Source of the DNA: an uncultured Eudoraea sp.
Lineage (GTDB): Bacteria > Bacteroidota > Bacteroidia > Flavobacteriales > Flavobacteriaceae
Reading direction: 5' to 3'
NCBI GenBank assembly: GCA_947258555.1
Contig: CAMYJF010000009.1
Location: 1-64,000, forward strand
Length of the DNA stretch: 64,000 bases
Positions 49,145-59,363 of the stretch are shown one piece after another (within the stretch, counting starts at the first letter, position 1; the number at the start of each line of letters is the position of its first letter). The translations under genes were made by a program, and so were the position numbers. The notes beneath the pieces are model-generated. The model worked only from the letters and a program-made list of their open reading frames with translations. It did not search any database and had not been told where the DNA came from.

Positions 49145-49638
49145 TCGGTTTTTGTCAATATACCATTCATAAATTCATATAATTGATGCATCTGCGGCCT
49201 TCCTTTCCGCTTGCCCAATCTACCAAAAACATAGAAAGCAAACCAGAACAGGATCATAAAGCACATGGCTGCGACTTGCCAGGTATAGGGTTTGTCAAGG
49301 GCTGCACTGGAATAGGCCCATATCCCAAAAATGATAAAGAGAGTAGCCACACCAAAATGCAGGAACATAAAAAAGGTCCACAAGGTGGGATTTGGCCCGA
49401 AGAGTCCAAATAACTTTGTTTTCTCATCATAATCATCTGTTATCTCTAACTGGAGCTGAGGCGACCAAAAATGTACTTCCTGCTTGTTGAATTTAATAAA
49501 GACATGATCGTCTACTCGTTTGATCAGGAAGGGAGGCTGTTTGGAAGCCTCAAACTCCTGTAAGTAACCCTCCTTATTATTAACCAATTCGCGTTGGAAT
49601 CGGGGTCGGAGAATGATCTCATTAGGTAAGCTTTTCAT
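49132..49638 (-). CDS. Hypothetical membrane protein between era and der
   Basis: 168 aa. A polar N-terminal half (about 1-75) is followed by two membrane helices near residues 88-108 and 118-138, and a short Lys/Arg-rich C-terminus. No known domain is recognised. It is transcribed opposite to era and der and overlaps the end of era by 13 nt. It starts 75 nt from the der start, in divergent orientation. Function unknown. Confidence 0.7.
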   Translation of the reverse strand: MKSLPNEIILRPRFQRELVNNKEGYLQEFEASKQPPFLIKRVDDHVFIKFNKQEVHFWSPQLQLEITDDYDEKTKLFGLFGPNPTLWTFFMFLHFGVATLFIIFGIWAYSSAALDKPYTWQVAAMCFMILFWFAFYVFGRLGKRKGRPQMHQLYEFMNGILTKTDQDL

Positions 49639-49688
49639 TTGTCTTTAATGTCCTAAAAAGGTAATAAAATTTATCCGGAGCATAATAC

Positions 49689-49696
49689 TACCTTTG
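49689..49696 (+). promoter_or_regulatory. Candidate -7 promoter element for der
   Basis: TACCTTTG matches TAnnTTTG, 17 nt upstream of the ATG at 49714. No clear -33 partner. Confidence 0.5.
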
Positions 49697-49713
49697 TGCC
49701 TTAATTCTGAGCC

Positions 49714-51015
49714 ATGAGTGCTATAGTTGCCATTGTAGGGAGACCCAATGTCGGGAAATCCACTTTCTTTAACCGCTTGATCCAAAGACGGGAAGCTATC
49801 GTGGATGCTACTAGTGGGGTAACGCGTGACAGGCACTATGGCAAGAGTGATTGGAATGGGAAAGAATTCACCGTGATCGATACCGGAGGCTATGTTGTAG
49901 GTAGTGACGATATTTTTGAAAAGGAGATCGATAAGCAAGTAGAACTAGCGATCGATGAAGCAGATGCCATATTTTTTATGGTAGACGTAGAAACGGGCAT
50001 TACCGGTATGGACCAGGATGTGGCCGTGCTTCTAAGGAAAGTAAAGAAACCTGTTTTCCTGGTGGTTAACAAAGTAGATAATGCTAAGCGGACGGATGAT
50101 GCCGTGGAATTTTTCAATCTGGGCTTAGGGGATTACTACTCCGTTTCCAGTATCAATGGGAGCGGCACAGGGGATCTGCTTGATGCCCTGGTTGAGATAC
50201 TACCGGATCAGGAAGAGAACAAGACAGAACTACCTCGTTTTGCCGTGGTAGGGCGACCCAATGCAGGAAAGTCGTCCTTTATTAATGCCTTGATCGGTGA
50301 AGAACGCTATATAGTCACAGACATAGCCGGAACAACACGTGATAGTATTGATACTACCTACAATAGATTTGGTTTTGAATTCAACCTGGTTGATACGGCC
50401 GGTATTCGCAGAAAATCCAAGGTGAAGGAAGACCTGGAATTCTATTCTGTCATGCGTTCCATCAGGGCCATTGAACATTGTGATGTGTGTTTGCTGCTTT
50501 TCGATGCCTCACGTGGTTTTGACGGGCAAGTAGAGAATATCTTCTGGCTGGCTCATCGAAATAATAAAGGCATCGTGATCCTGGCAAATAAGTGGGATCT
50601 GGTAGATAAGGATACGCATGCTGTTAAAGCCTATACACAGAAGATCAAACAAGCTATTGAACCCTTTACGGATGTGCCGATCATTTTTATGTCTGTCACG
50701 AATAAGCAGCGCATTTTTAAGGCGATCGAGACAGCTGTAGACGTGTATAAGAATCGCAGCAAACGAATATCTACCCGAAAATTGAATGACACCCTCTTGC
50801 CTATCATTGAACGAACGCCTCCCCCTTCTTATAAGGGGAAATATGTAAAGATCAAATACATTACCCAATTACCTACGGGCTTTCCTCAATTTGCTTTTTT
50901 CTGTAATCTGCCGCAATATGTAAAAGATGCCTACAAGCGATTTTTAGAAAATCAGATCAGGGAGCATTTTGATTTTACAGGAGTGCCTGTAACGATCTAT
51001 ATGCGTAAGAAGTAA
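49714..51015 (+). CDS. der: Ribosome-biogenesis GTPase Der (EngA)
   Basis: 433 aa tandem GTPase needed for 50S subunit maturation. The first G domain has [12 protein letters not shown] and DTGGY; the second has [12 protein letters not shown] and [14 protein letters not shown]-like C-terminal domain ends PVTIYMRKK. Length is typical. The stop lies 1 nt from the stop of the convergent TPM-domain gene. Confidence 0.97.
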   Translation: MSAIVAIVGRPNVGKSTFFNRLIQRREAIVDATSGVTRDRHYGKSDWNGKEFTVIDTGGYVVGSDDIFEKEIDKQVELAIDEADAIFFMVDVETGITGMDQDVAVLLRKVKKPVFLVVNKVDNAKRTDDAVEFFNLGLGDYYSVSSINGSGTGDLLDALVEILPDQEENKTELPRFAVVGRPNAGKSSFINALIGEERYIVTDIAGTTRDSIDTTYNRFGFEFNLVDTAGIRRKSKVKEDLEFYSVMRSIRAIEHCDVCLLLFDASRGFDGQVENIFWLAHRNNKGIVILANKWDLVDKDTHAVKAYTQKIKQAIEPFTDVPIIFMSVTNKQRIFKAIETAVDVYKNRSKRISTRKLNDTLLPIIERTPPPSYKGKYVKIKYITQLPTGFPQFAFFCNLPQYVKDAYKRFLENQIREHFDFTGVPVTIYMRKK

Positions 51016-51016
51016 G

Positions 51017-51817
51017 TTACCAGCCACCGGAAGCACCGCCTCCGCCAAAGCCGCCTCCGCCGAAGCCTCCGCTAAAGCCACCCCCGCCAAAGCTTCCACT
51101 ACCGAAGCCACCTCCGGAAGAACCTTTGTAACCGCCCCGGCCCATATTGCTGAGAATGATAATATCCCACAGATCTAAACCATCTTTCTTACCACCCCGG
51201 CCACCCCGGTTGTTCTTGTTCCTGTTAGCTGCAAAGATGATCATCAGGATAATAAAAATGATAAAGGGTAAGAAGATCTCAAAAGGAAAACGTTTAGGGC
51301 CGTCATTTAATTTTCGTTCCTCTTTGAACTCGCCCATCAAAACAGCAAAAATGGCGTCGGCTCCTTTGTCCAGTCCGGCATAATAGTCGCCATCACGGAA
51401 TTCGGGAATGATGATATTTTCAATGATGCGTTTACTCAAGTTATCTGTGAGTGCACCTTCCACACCGTACCCGGTATTGATCCCGATCCTTCGATCTTCC
51501 CTGGCTAATAATATCAGGATGCCATTATCTTCCTTCTCCTGCCCAATGCCCCATTTATGGCCCCAATTCGCTCCCAGGTAGTTTATGTCCTCGCCCTCGG
51601 TGGAAGAAATAATGGCCAGGACGATCTGCGTGGAAGTGCTGTCGGCATAATTGATCAGTTTTTGCTCAAGGCTCGTCTTTTCAACCGGACTCAAGAGCTC
51701 AATGTAATCGTAGACCGAAGTCTCCAGATCGGGTTTTGGTGGAATATCAAATTGAGCACTGACAACAAGAGTGCATAATAGGAGGCCGGATAAAATACTA
51801 GCTCTTAGTGATCGCAT
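51017..51817 (-). CDS. TPM domain protein with glycine-rich tail
   Basis: 266 aa from the ATG at 51817 (MRSLRASILSG), which gives a proper signal peptide ending near VVSA. A longer frame starts at 51844. The TPM (YgcG) domain fills about residues 25-160 (TSVYDYIELLSPVEKTSLEQKL, IVLAIISSTEGEDINYLGANWGHKWGIGQ, RRIGINTGYGVEGALTDN). A membrane helix follows near 180-200, and the tail is Gly/Ser/Phe rich (FGGGGFGGGGASGGW). It overlaps the preceding TPM gene by 20 nt. TPM proteins often accompany LemA; their activity is unclear. Confidence 0.85.
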   Translation of the reverse strand: MRSLRASILSGLLLCTLVVSAQFDIPPKPDLETSVYDYIELLSPVEKTSLEQKLINYADSTSTQIVLAIISSTEGEDINYLGANWGHKWGIGQEKEDNGILILLAREDRRIGINTGYGVEGALTDNLSKRIIENIIIPEFRDGDYYAGLDKGADAIFAVLMGEFKEERKLNDGPKRFPFEIFLPFIIFIILMIIFAANRNKNNRGGRGGKKDGLDLWDIIILSNMGRGGYKGSSGGGFGSGSFGGGGFSGGFGGGGFGGGGASGGW

Positions 51818-52241
51818 CGGGTAGTTCATTTCGGTCATCCGCATTCCAGGGGAAGTGTGTTTTTAATTCTTGCCCGGTAGATCGAATACCGGCAATAATT
51901 CCATCCGTATACGAGCCTTTCATAAAATAATTGGCGATGGCATCACGCGTGCTGTTCCAAAAATTCTCAGGAACGACATCATCTATCCCCTTATCCCCAT
52001 AAATGACAAATTTGTGATCTGCTACGGCGATATAGATCAACACCCCATTTCGCTGTCGGGTATTGTCCATTTTAAGCACATGAAAAATTTCCTGGGCTCG
52101 GGTATAATGGTCTGTCTGTGCACTGGATTCCAGGTGTACCCGAATCTCTCCGGACGTATCCATTTCAGCTTCGAGGATGGCGAGGATGATCTCCTGTTCT
52201 TCCCGGGCTGTTAAGAAAGCTTCTACCCCGGATTTTGCCAT
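51798..52241 (-). CDS. TPM domain protein, cytoplasmic form
   Basis: 147 aa, a TPM domain without signal peptide: EAFLTAREEQEIILAILEAEMDTSGEIRVHLE, NGVLIYIAVADHKFVIYGDKGIDDVVPENFW, and FMKGSYTDGIIAGIRSTGQEL. It is the middle gene of a LemA-TPM-TPM run, 2 nt after lemA and overlapping the second TPM gene. Role unknown, perhaps in envelope maintenance with LemA. Confidence 0.85.
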   Translation of the reverse strand: MAKSGVEAFLTAREEQEIILAILEAEMDTSGEIRVHLESSAQTDHYTRAQEIFHVLKMDNTRQRNGVLIYIAVADHKFVIYGDKGIDDVVPENFWNSTRDAIANYFMKGSYTDGIIAGIRSTGQELKTHFPWNADDRNELPDAITKS

Positions 52242-52243
52242 AA

Positions 52244-52843
52244 CTAGTCGAATTCGAAATTCACATCAGGTGCGTCTTCTGATCCGGGGTCAGCCGAATA
52301 TCTTGGCATTTCATCAAATCCAAAAAGACCTGCCAGGAGCTTACCAGGGAATTTGGTGGTATGGATATCGTATATATTAACAGCCTCATTGTATCGGTCC
52401 CTGGCCACATTGATACGATTCTCTGTACTTTCTAATTGGGTCTGTAATTCCAGGAAATTCTGATTGGCTTTGAGCTCCGGATAGCGTTCTACTGTTACTA
52501 ACAAACGCGACAATGCAGAGGACAATCCGGTTTGGGCTTGCTGGAATTGTGCGAGGGCTTCAGGGGTAATATTATTTGCGTCAATAGTGGTGTTAGTGGC
52601 TTTTGATCGCGCTTCGATAACCTCTCTGAGTGTTGTTCTTTCAAAATCTGCAGCTCCCTGTACGGTTTGCACAAGGTTGCCGATCAGGTCATTCCGTCTT
52701 TGGTAAGTACTTTCTACATCGGCCCAGGCTGTTTTGGCATTCGCTTCATATTCTACAGCCGTATTGTTGAAACCGACTGCCCACTGATAGAGTCCAAATG
52801 CGATAACCGCCAGGATGATCACCGGAATTAACCATTTTTTCAT
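52244..52843 (-). CDS. lemA: LemA family protein
   Basis: 199 aa. One N-terminal membrane helix (about 4-20) is followed by a long helical bundle with family motifs [78 protein letters not shown]-like and [12 protein letters not shown]. LemA proteins sit in the inner membrane with the bundle probably periplasmic. It is followed by two TPM genes. Confidence 0.93.
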   Translation of the reverse strand: [199 protein letters not shown]

Positions 52844-52860
52844 TTGAATAGTTTTTTAAG

Positions 52861-53190
52861 TTAGAGTTGCGATTTTATCTTGAGCAGCTCTGTTTTCACA
52901 TGTTCTAATTTTTGGATGATATCAAAATTAGATAATGTCTTGTGTCTGCTTTCCTTCAGATGTGTTTTCGCCCCTTCCAGCGTAAAGCCACGCTCTTTAA
53001 CCAGGTGGTAAATGAGTTGTAGGTTTCTCACGTCTTTGGGGGTAAATTTCCGGTTTCCTTTGGCATTCTTTTTGGGCTGGATGACGTCAAATTCTTTTTC
53101 CCAAAACCGGATAAGGGATGTATTCACGTCAAATGCCTTGGCTACTTCGCCAATGCCATAATAGCGTTTTTCAGGAAGTTCTACGTGCAT
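52861..53190 (-). CDS. MerR family transcriptional regulator
   Basis: 109 aa, essentially the MerR DNA-binding domain (YGIGEVAKAFDVNTSLIRFWEKEFDVIQPKKNAKGNRKFTPKDVRNL) and the start of a coiled-coil dimerization helix. There is no effector domain. Its ATG overlaps the M23 peptidase stop by 1 nt (TAATG), so it is translationally coupled. The lemA gene starts 17 nt downstream. Target genes unknown. Confidence 0.9.
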   Translation of the reverse strand: MHVELPEKRYYGIGEVAKAFDVNTSLIRFWEKEFDVIQPKKNAKGNRKFTPKDVRNLQLIYHLVKERGFTLEGAKTHLKESRHKTLSNFDIIQKLEHVKTELLKIKSQL

Positions 53191-54167
53191 TAATCTAAGG
53201 ATTGGTTCTCCTGCTTAGCGTATATGAGCATATTCTCAAATTCTTTCGCGGATAAACTGCCATAATAGAAGTTAATTGGGTCTATCCGGATCTCGTCTTT
53301 CCATACCTCATAATGAAGGTGTGGGGCCTGGGAACGGCCTGTACTTCCCACAAAACCAATCAGGTCGCCGCGCTTGACGCTCTGACCTTTCTTTACGTTG
53401 TATTTACTCAAATGGGCGTAAATGGTCAGGTACCCATAGCCGTGGTCTATCCTAACGTGTTTTCCAAATCCGGAAGCGCTGTTATCTGCCCGGGAAATTA
53501 TGCCATCTCCACTTGCGTAGATTGGCGTTCCACGCGGCGATGTAAAGTCCATTCCCCAGTGCATCTTTCTCGCCTTGGTAAATGGGTCGGATCGCCAGCC
53601 AAAACCGGACGCCATACGCGTAAGATCATCATTATTGATAGGTTGGATGGCCGGGATAGCGGCCAAAAGTTTCTCTTTTTCTTCGGCTAATTTGGTGATC
53701 TCATCAAGCGATTTTGATTGTATGACCAATTGCTTCTGAATGATGTCTAATCTTTGGGTTGAAGAGATGATCATTTCAGAATTGTTATAACCTTCTAGTG
53801 ATTTATACCTGTTTACCCCACCGAAACCTGCACGTCTTTGTTCTTCCGGGATCGGGTTAGCTTCAAAATAGAGTCGGTATATATTATTATCGCGGTCTTC
53901 AATATTGGTGAGCACTTGCTCGATCTGTTGCATTTTCTTATCCAACAGTTCGAATTGAAGTTCATAATTCTTCATTTCCCTCTCAAGGGATAGCTCCTTG
54001 GGTGTATTTACAAAAGTCGTGTTGAGGAGAAGAATGAGTCCAAAGGATCCAAAAAAAACAGAAGCCAAAAAGAACAGGAACATATTCCTGTATTTACGGG
54101 ATTTTTTAGGCTCTATCTTCCGGTATGATAGGGTGTCCGGATCGTAATAGTATTTTACCTTAGACAT
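53190..54167 (-). CDS. M23 family (LytM) peptidase, membrane anchored
   Basis: 325 aa. A membrane helix lies near residues 28-48, followed by a coiled coil (about 55-170). The C-terminal LytM domain carries zinc-binding motifs HWGMD and HLHYE and the GxxGRSQAPH context, so the site looks active. Likely a peptidoglycan endopeptidase or an activator of amidases in the periplasm. It is the first gene of the run M23-MerR-LemA-TPM-TPM and is preceded by a TATATTTG promoter element. Confidence 0.92.
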   Translation of the reverse strand: MSKVKYYYDPDTLSYRKIEPKKSRKYRNMFLFFLASVFFGSFGLILLLNTTFVNTPKELSLEREMKNYELQFELLDKKMQQIEQVLTNIEDRDNNIYRLYFEANPIPEEQRRAGFGGVNRYKSLEGYNNSEMIISSTQRLDIIQKQLVIQSKSLDEITKLAEEKEKLLAAIPAIQPINNDDLTRMASGFGWRSDPFTKARKMHWGMDFTSPRGTPIYASGDGIISRADNSASGFGKHVRIDHGYGYLTIYAHLSKYNVKKGQSVKRGDLIGFVGSTGRSQAPHLHYEVWKDEIRIDPINFYYGSLSAKEFENMLIYAKQENQSLD

Positions 54168-54215
54168 GTATGGATTTTATCCTATTTTTGTGCGTGCGCT
54201 TGAACAGAACAAAGC

Positions 54216-54223
54216 AAATATAA
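54216..54223 (-). promoter_or_regulatory. Candidate -7 promoter element for the M23 peptidase gene
   Basis: TATATTTG on the minus strand matches TAnnTTTG, 48 nt upstream of the ATG at 54167. Confidence 0.45.
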
Positions 54224-54273
54224 ACATTGTTTTGTATAAAACGTTAAATTTTAAATTAGCGTGCCTTTAGCTA

Positions 54274-56889
54274 ATGATTTCCAAGGTTATACGCACTAAA
54301 TTCCTCGACTTTTTTCAAGAGAAGGCCCATAAGATCGTTCCCTCAGCCCCTATGGTTATGAGAGACGACCCGACGCTCATGTTTACGAACGCCGGGATGA
54401 ACCAGTTCAAAGAATATTTTTTAGGACTTAGTCAGGCAGACCAACCAAGAGTTGCCGATACCCAAAAATGTCTGAGGGTAAGTGGAAAACATAACGACCT
54501 TGAGGAGGTCGGAAAAGATGCCTATCACCACACCATGTTTGAGATGCTCGGAAACTGGAGTTTTGGTGATTATTTTAAGGAAGAAGCCATAGCCTGGGCA
54601 TGGGAATTACTGACAGGAGAATATGGGATCGAAAAAGAGAATCTTTATGTGACCGTTTTTGAAGGAAGTGATGATGCCGATCAATTAGCAAGAGACGAAG
54701 AGGCTTTTAATCTTTGGAAGAAGATCTTACCTGAGTCTCGAATCCTGATGGGGGATAAGAAAGATAACTTTTGGGAAATGGGAGACCAGGGTCCCTGTGG
54801 TCCTTGTTCGGAAATTCATGTAGACATTCGGTCTGAACGAGACAAGCAAAAAACACCAGGTTCAGAACTGGTCAATAAAGACCACCCTGAAGTCATTGAG
54901 CTTTGGAATCTTGTATTTATCCAATATAACCGAAAGGCCAATGGCACCCTCGAAGAATTGCCCGAGAAACATATTGATACGGGAATGGGCTTTGAACGAC
55001 TATGCATGGTCCTTCAGGGCAAAAATTCTTCTTACGATACGGATCTGTTCGCCCCACTGATCGATCGTGTGCAAACCCTCTCAAAGAAAAAATACGATCA
55101 GTCTGAAGAGATCTCAGTAGCAATGCGTGTGATCGTAGATCATTTACGCGCAGTGTCCTTTGCTATTGCAGACGGACAATTACCGGGGAATACCGGAGCG
55201 GGATACGTAATTCGCCGCATCCTCCGAAGAGCGATCCGATATGGCTTTACCTTTCTTGAGCTCAAAGACCCCTTCATTCATAAATTGGTGGAGACGCTGA
55301 CCAAAACAATGGGCGATGCCTATCCGGAATTAAAAGAACAGAGGCAACTGATAGAAAATGTGATCCGCGAAGAAGAGCACTCCTTCCTTAAAACCCTGGA
55401 CCAGGGATTGGTGTTGCTCGATAATGTTATTAGCAATACCAAAGGGAAAGTGATCAGCGGTGAGAAGGCTTTTGAGCTATATGACACCTTTGGCTTTCCT
55501 AAAGATCTCACGGCCTTAATACTAGAGGAACGTGGACTTAGCATGGATGAGGATGCGTTTAATACTTCTTTGGATGCACAGAAGAGCAGATCGAGGGCCG
55601 CATCGGCGATGTCCAAAGAAGATTGGGTGATCCTTGAGAAGGATAATACCCAGGAGTTTATTGGTTATGAATTGTTGGAGGCTGAGGTATCCTTGGTCAA
55701 ATACAGAAAATTACATTCCAAAAAAGAAGGAGATCAATATCAATTGGTATTTAACCGCACCCCGTTTTATGCGGAAGGAGGCGGGCAAGTAGGTGACAAA
55801 GGCTACCTGGAAGGCCAGGGCGGTGATGTGATCTATATTGTAGACACCAAGAAAGAGAATAACGAGATCGTACACTTTGCCAAGTCTTTACCAAAAGACC
55901 CCGGCACTTCTCTAAGGGCAGTCGTAGATAAGAAACAACGCCAACGGACTGCGCGGAATCATTCCGCCACTCATTTGTTGCACCAGGCATTGCGCCATGT
56001 CCTGGGCGATCATGTAGAACAAAAAGGCTCTGCTGTACATTCTAAGTATTTAAGATTTGATTTCTCTCACTTTGCTAAGCTGAGTGCAGAAGAGCTGGCA
56101 AAAGTTGAACGTTTTGTAAATGAGCGTATAAGCGACGGTATTCCCTTGGTAGAAAACAGGAATGTTCCCATGCAACAGGCATTAGACGATGGCGCAATGG
56201 CCTTGTTTGGTGAAAAATATGGAGATGCTGTCCGTACCATACGATTCGGCGAATCTATTGAGCTTTGCGGGGGCACACATGTATTTAATACGGCTGATAT
56301 CTGGTATTTCAAGATCACTTCTGAAGGCGCTATCGCCGCCGGGGTTCGCCGTATAGAAGCTATTACTTCAGATGCGGCCCGTGATTATTTCCTGGACAAA
56401 CAAACCCAATTAACTGAGATCAAATCCTTGTTCAAAGGGGCTAAAGACCCTGTTTCTGCAGTAACCCAGCTTCAGGATGAAAATGCAGGATTAAAAAGGG
56501 AACTGGAAAAACTCCAAAAGGCAAAGGCCGGCGATCTTAAATCGGAATTGATGGGTCGACTTGAAGATCACAATGGAATTCAAGTCCTTGCTGAAAAAGT
56601 TGAGCTCCCTGTTTCGGCCATTAAGGATCTGTTATTTCAAATGGGTGGGGAACGCGAAGATCTTTTTGTTTTACTGGCTAGTGAAACGAATGGAAAGGCA
56701 ATGTTATCATGTTTTATATCCAAGCCTTTGGTAGAATCACATTCCCTTAATGCCGGCACGATTGTGCGGGAATTAGGCAAACACATCCAGGGTGGAGGAG
56801 GTGGACAAGCCTTCTTTGCCACAGCTGGAGGAAAAGACGCCTCAGGCATCCCGACTGCACTTGCCGCATTTAAGGATTACCTTCCATAA
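54274..56889 (+). CDS. alaS: Alanyl-tRNA synthetase
   Basis: 871 aa class II synthetase charging tRNA-Ala. Motif 1 lies in the [22 protein letters not shown] region. Catalytic-domain segments include [22 protein letters not shown] and [15 protein letters not shown]. The editing domain has the zinc-binding [11 protein letters not shown] and ELCGGTH. The C-terminal C-Ala domain ends with [18 protein letters not shown], the conserved glycine-rich signature. Length is normal. It ends 4 nt from the convergent hydroxylase gene. Confidence 0.98.
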   Translation: MISKVIRTKFLDFFQEKAHKIVPSAPMVMRDDPTLMFTNAGMNQFKEYFLGLSQADQPRVADTQKCLRVSGKHNDLEEVGKDAYHHTMFEMLGNWSFGDYFKEEAIAWAWELLTGEYGIEKENLYVTVFEGSDDADQLARDEEAFNLWKKILPESRILMGDKKDNFWEMGDQGPCGPCSEIHVDIRSERDKQKTPGSELVNKDHPEVIELWNLVFIQYNRKANGTLEELPEKHIDTGMGFERLCMVLQGKNSSYDTDLFAPLIDRVQTLSKKKYDQSEEISVAMRVIVDHLRAVSFAIADGQLPGNTGAGYVIRRILRRAIRYGFTFLELKDPFIHKLVETLTKTMGDAYPELKEQRQLIENVIREEEHSFLKTLDQGLVLLDNVISNTKGKVISGEKAFELYDTFGFPKDLTALILEERGLSMDEDAFNTSLDAQKSRSRAASAMSKEDWVILEKDNTQEFIGYELLEAEVSLVKYRKLHSKKEGDQYQLVFNRTPFYAEGGGQVGDKGYLEGQGGDVIYIVDTKKENNEIVHFAKSLPKDPGTSLRAVVDKKQRQRTARNHSATHLLHQALRHVLGDHVEQKGSAVHSKYLRFDFSHFAKLSAEELAKVERFVNERISDGIPLVENRNVPMQQALDDGAMALFGEKYGDAVRTIRFGESIELCGGTHVFNTADIWYFKITSEGAIAAGVRRIEAITSDAARDYFLDKQTQLTEIKSLFKGAKDPVSAVTQLQDENAGLKRELEKLQKAKAGDLKSELMGRLEDHNGIQVLAEKVELPVSAIKDLLFQMGGEREDLFVLLASETNGKAMLSCFISKPLVESHSLNAGTIVRELGKHIQGGGGGQAFFATAGGKDASGIPTALAAFKDYLP

Positions 56890-56893
56890 TTTT

Positions 56894-58651
56894 CTAAGAG
56901 ACAGGAGAAACCTGGCTATTCACAAGGCTAAGACCATCATCTATCAAATGCCCGAGTTTGGGATTCTGTTGTTTGATCATCTCTAAATGTTCCAGGATTT
57001 CTTGTGCAAAATCCTGATCGCCATTCGTTTTTGCCAATTCGTATAATTCAACAGCTAGCAGCCAATCATTAGGATGGTTTTCCCGAACTTCCTTGAATAC
57101 TTTGTTTCGGGAAATAGTCCTGTTTGTGCCTTCTCTATATGCCCTGATCTGGCCGTATAATTCTTCCAACTTAATTCTGCCTTGCGAGTGTTCCGGATGG
57201 ATCGTCGATGAAGAAAGTGCATGCGTAACCAGATCGAAACTGTCCAGATCGGCCGGGCCATTAAAAGCGGAAACGATCGAAACGCCAACGGCAATGCTAT
57301 ACAAACCCTCGCCAGAGTCATAGATCAAGTTATCCTTATGGGTAACCTTACATCCGGTAAAAGTGACGAGGATGATCTCACCTTTCAAATTGCGTGTGCC
57401 TGTGATGATCTTTCCACTTACTTTAATATCCCCTTCATATTCCAGGGATATCGTTTCGCCTTCATAGATATTGTAGGCTTTCAGGTCGCGCGGACTCATA
57501 TCTTCTATGGCTAAATTGATGCCTTTGAGTTTCCCTAGCGGTGTACCAAATCCTGTGTGGTGTTCTTCTGTATTATGGCCGATCAATTCTTTTTCCCGAT
57601 ATGACAATGCTGTTGGTCCTTTTGTCTGGATATAGACGGGCTCTCCTTCGAATTCAATGACGCTGTCAAATATTCCTGAGATCTGAAGGCCCGTACTTAA
57701 TTCTACAGTGCCTAATTCCTTCGCTTCGATAAGTTTCCGCACCCCATCGAGTCCGCCTTTACGCAATGCCATGGTGTTGGCAAATTCCTCCAAAACCTGA
57801 CTTAAAAAGGCAAAATCCGGGGTAACGAACAACTGGGGTTGCGGCTTGGTGATATCGAAAGAAACATAGGCCGCATCTATGGAATAAGGGAGCTTCTTTA
57901 CTTCATCTGTCATACACCAACTGCTTTCCCCTATAGAGGACAGCAAGCCGGCTCCGTAGATCCTGGGATCCTCTACAGCGCCAATAAGTCCGTATTCAAC
58001 GGTCCACCAGTGTAGATTCCTTATTAGGGCCATTTCCGAGGGATCGCCCATATTATCCTGAAGAAATTCTATTTTTTTCTCGGCTTCCGTAATTTCTACT
58101 TCAGGAGTTCCGGGGGCTTCTTTAATAATAGAAAGGTGCCTTACGGCATCATACAATTCATAATCTTTTGCACTGGAAATAGCCTTGCATCCGATCTCTC
58201 CAAAGCGCCTCAAATATTCTGCATATTCTGGATTAGCTATGATGGGGGCATGACCTGCACCTTCGTGGATTATGTCCGGGGCAGGGGTGTATTCAATATG
58301 TTCAAGCTGGCGAATGTCCGAAGCGATCACCAAAACGTTATACGCCTGGAACTCCATAAAAGCGGAAGGGGGTATAAATCCGTCTACGGCGACAGCGGCC
58401 CAGCCGATCTCTTTCAGGATCCGGTTCATTCCATACATATTGGGAATATGGTCTATGGAGATCCCGGTTTTACGTAGTCCTTCCAAATAAGACCCATGCG
58501 CTACCTTGCTGAGGTAGTCTACATTCTTGCGCATGACATAGCGCCATACGGCCTGATCAATGGGGCTATACTCTTCGTAGTTCTGGGGTTTAATAAATTG
58601 TCTGAGATGAACCGGCAGTTTATCCAGTATCGGATTAGATTCGTACGTCAT
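56894..58651 (-). CDS. Aromatic amino acid hydroxylase (phenylalanine 4-monooxygenase-like), long form
   Basis: 585 aa, about twice the usual bacterial PhhA. The iron site is readable: HEGAGHAP supplies His129 and His134, and WWTVEYG supplies Glu219. Those ligands are 85 residues apart, against about 40 in classical enzymes. The extra 45 or so residues (about 160-205) are charged. The last 250 residues are an extension of unknown function (GETISLEYEGDIKVSGKI, LKGEIILVTFTGCKVTH). The enzyme would use tetrahydropterin and O2 to make tyrosine from phenylalanine. The long form is, to my knowledge, found in Bacteroidota. Confidence 0.9.
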   Translation of the reverse strand: MTYESNPILDKLPVHLRQFIKPQNYEEYSPIDQAVWRYVMRKNVDYLSKVAHGSYLEGLRKTGISIDHIPNMYGMNRILKEIGWAAVAVDGFIPPSAFMEFQAYNVLVIASDIRQLEHIEYTPAPDIIHEGAGHAPIIANPEYAEYLRRFGEIGCKAISSAKDYELYDAVRHLSIIKEAPGTPEVEITEAEKKIEFLQDNMGDPSEMALIRNLHWWTVEYGLIGAVEDPRIYGAGLLSSIGESSWCMTDEVKKLPYSIDAAYVSFDITKPQPQLFVTPDFAFLSQVLEEFANTMALRKGGLDGVRKLIEAKELGTVELSTGLQISGIFDSVIEFEGEPVYIQTKGPTALSYREKELIGHNTEEHHTGFGTPLGKLKGINLAIEDMSPRDLKAYNIYEGETISLEYEGDIKVSGKIITGTRNLKGEIILVTFTGCKVTHKDNLIYDSGEGLYSIAVGVSIVSAFNGPADLDSFDLVTHALSSSTIHPEHSQGRIKLEELYGQIRAYREGTNRTISRNKVFKEVRENHPNDWLLAVELYELAKTNGDQDFAQEILEHLEMIKQQNPKLGHLIDDGLSLVNSQVSPVS

Positions 58652-58680
58652 CAGCTATTCCTTTGTACCTATAAAGATAC

Positions 58681-58721
58681 AAAAAACCCCCTGACAGTAT
58701 TCTCGTCAGGGGGCTGTTTTT
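58681..58721 (-). terminator. Terminator after the DUF4136 gene
   Basis: CCCCCTGAC/GTCAGGGGG stem. On the minus strand it is followed by six T residues. It lies directly downstream of the DUF4136 stop codon. Confidence 0.85.
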
Positions 58722-59286
58722 AGTTGGAAGCAATGGCCTCCGGGGGATACTTGGCGAGTATCTCACTCACAAATTCTTTTATTCGTTCTTCCTTCTTCTC
58801 TATATTCTGGAAGTTATTGAGGGAGCCTTGTCCGCGTCCCTGCCATACTAATTCTTTATTCTTGGCATCGATCAGATCAATATAAAGGGCACCTTCGGTC
58901 CTGGAACTGACATTTGGACCCCAGTAACCACCCCAGTAGCCTCCCCAATACGGATAACCCCAACCCCAGCCAAATCCATAGCCATAGTTGTTGTTAAATA
59001 CATCAACGCGTTCTTTTTCCTTGGTAAAAATGCTTACCAACAGATCCGGGGATTCAGATTTTACAAAACCACGTGAACCCATTTCGGCTTCGATCGCTTT
59101 TAAGATCCGTTTCTTATCAAGATCGGAGATCTCTGCCTTGTCGATACCGGTTTTGTAAAATGCATAGCTTTTGTACTCATTAAAATTGGTGTCCCTGTCA
59201 TAATCCGTTACCACTCTTACAGACACACAGGATGTCATAATCAGGAGGGCCATTGCAGGGAGATAGAACTTCTTTAAACTTTTCAT
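58720..59286 (-). CDS. DUF4136 lipoprotein
   Basis: 188 aa with lipobox MTSC (Cys20). The DUF4136 core shows VVTDYDRDTNFNEYKSYAFY, then an Ile/Lys-rich helix, RGFVKSESPDLLVSIFTKEKER and LVWQGRGQGSL. A central Gly/Trp/Tyr-rich stretch (GFGWGWGYPYWGGYWGGYWG) is typical of the family. Probably attached to the outer membrane facing the periplasm. Function unknown. Confidence 0.88.
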   Translation of the reverse strand: MKSLKKFYLPAMALLIMTSCVSVRVVTDYDRDTNFNEYKSYAFYKTGIDKAEISDLDKKRILKAIEAEMGSRGFVKSESPDLLVSIFTKEKERVDVFNNNYGYGFGWGWGYPYWGGYWGGYWGPNVSSRTEGALYIDLIDAKNKELVWQGRGQGSLNNFQNIEKKEERIKEFVSEILAKYPPEAIASN

Positions 59287-59363
59287 AACAATACGTTTTT
59301 AATGCTTCACTTCAGTTTGAAAATGTCACAAATATCATGCCGAAACAAGGCTTTTACAATCCT

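Noticed and set aside
51030-51130. DNA tandem repeat (GCC/TCC-rich) in the TPM gene
   Set aside because: It encodes the Gly/Ser/Phe-rich tail usual for this family, with mixed codons, so it is a protein-level low-complexity region.
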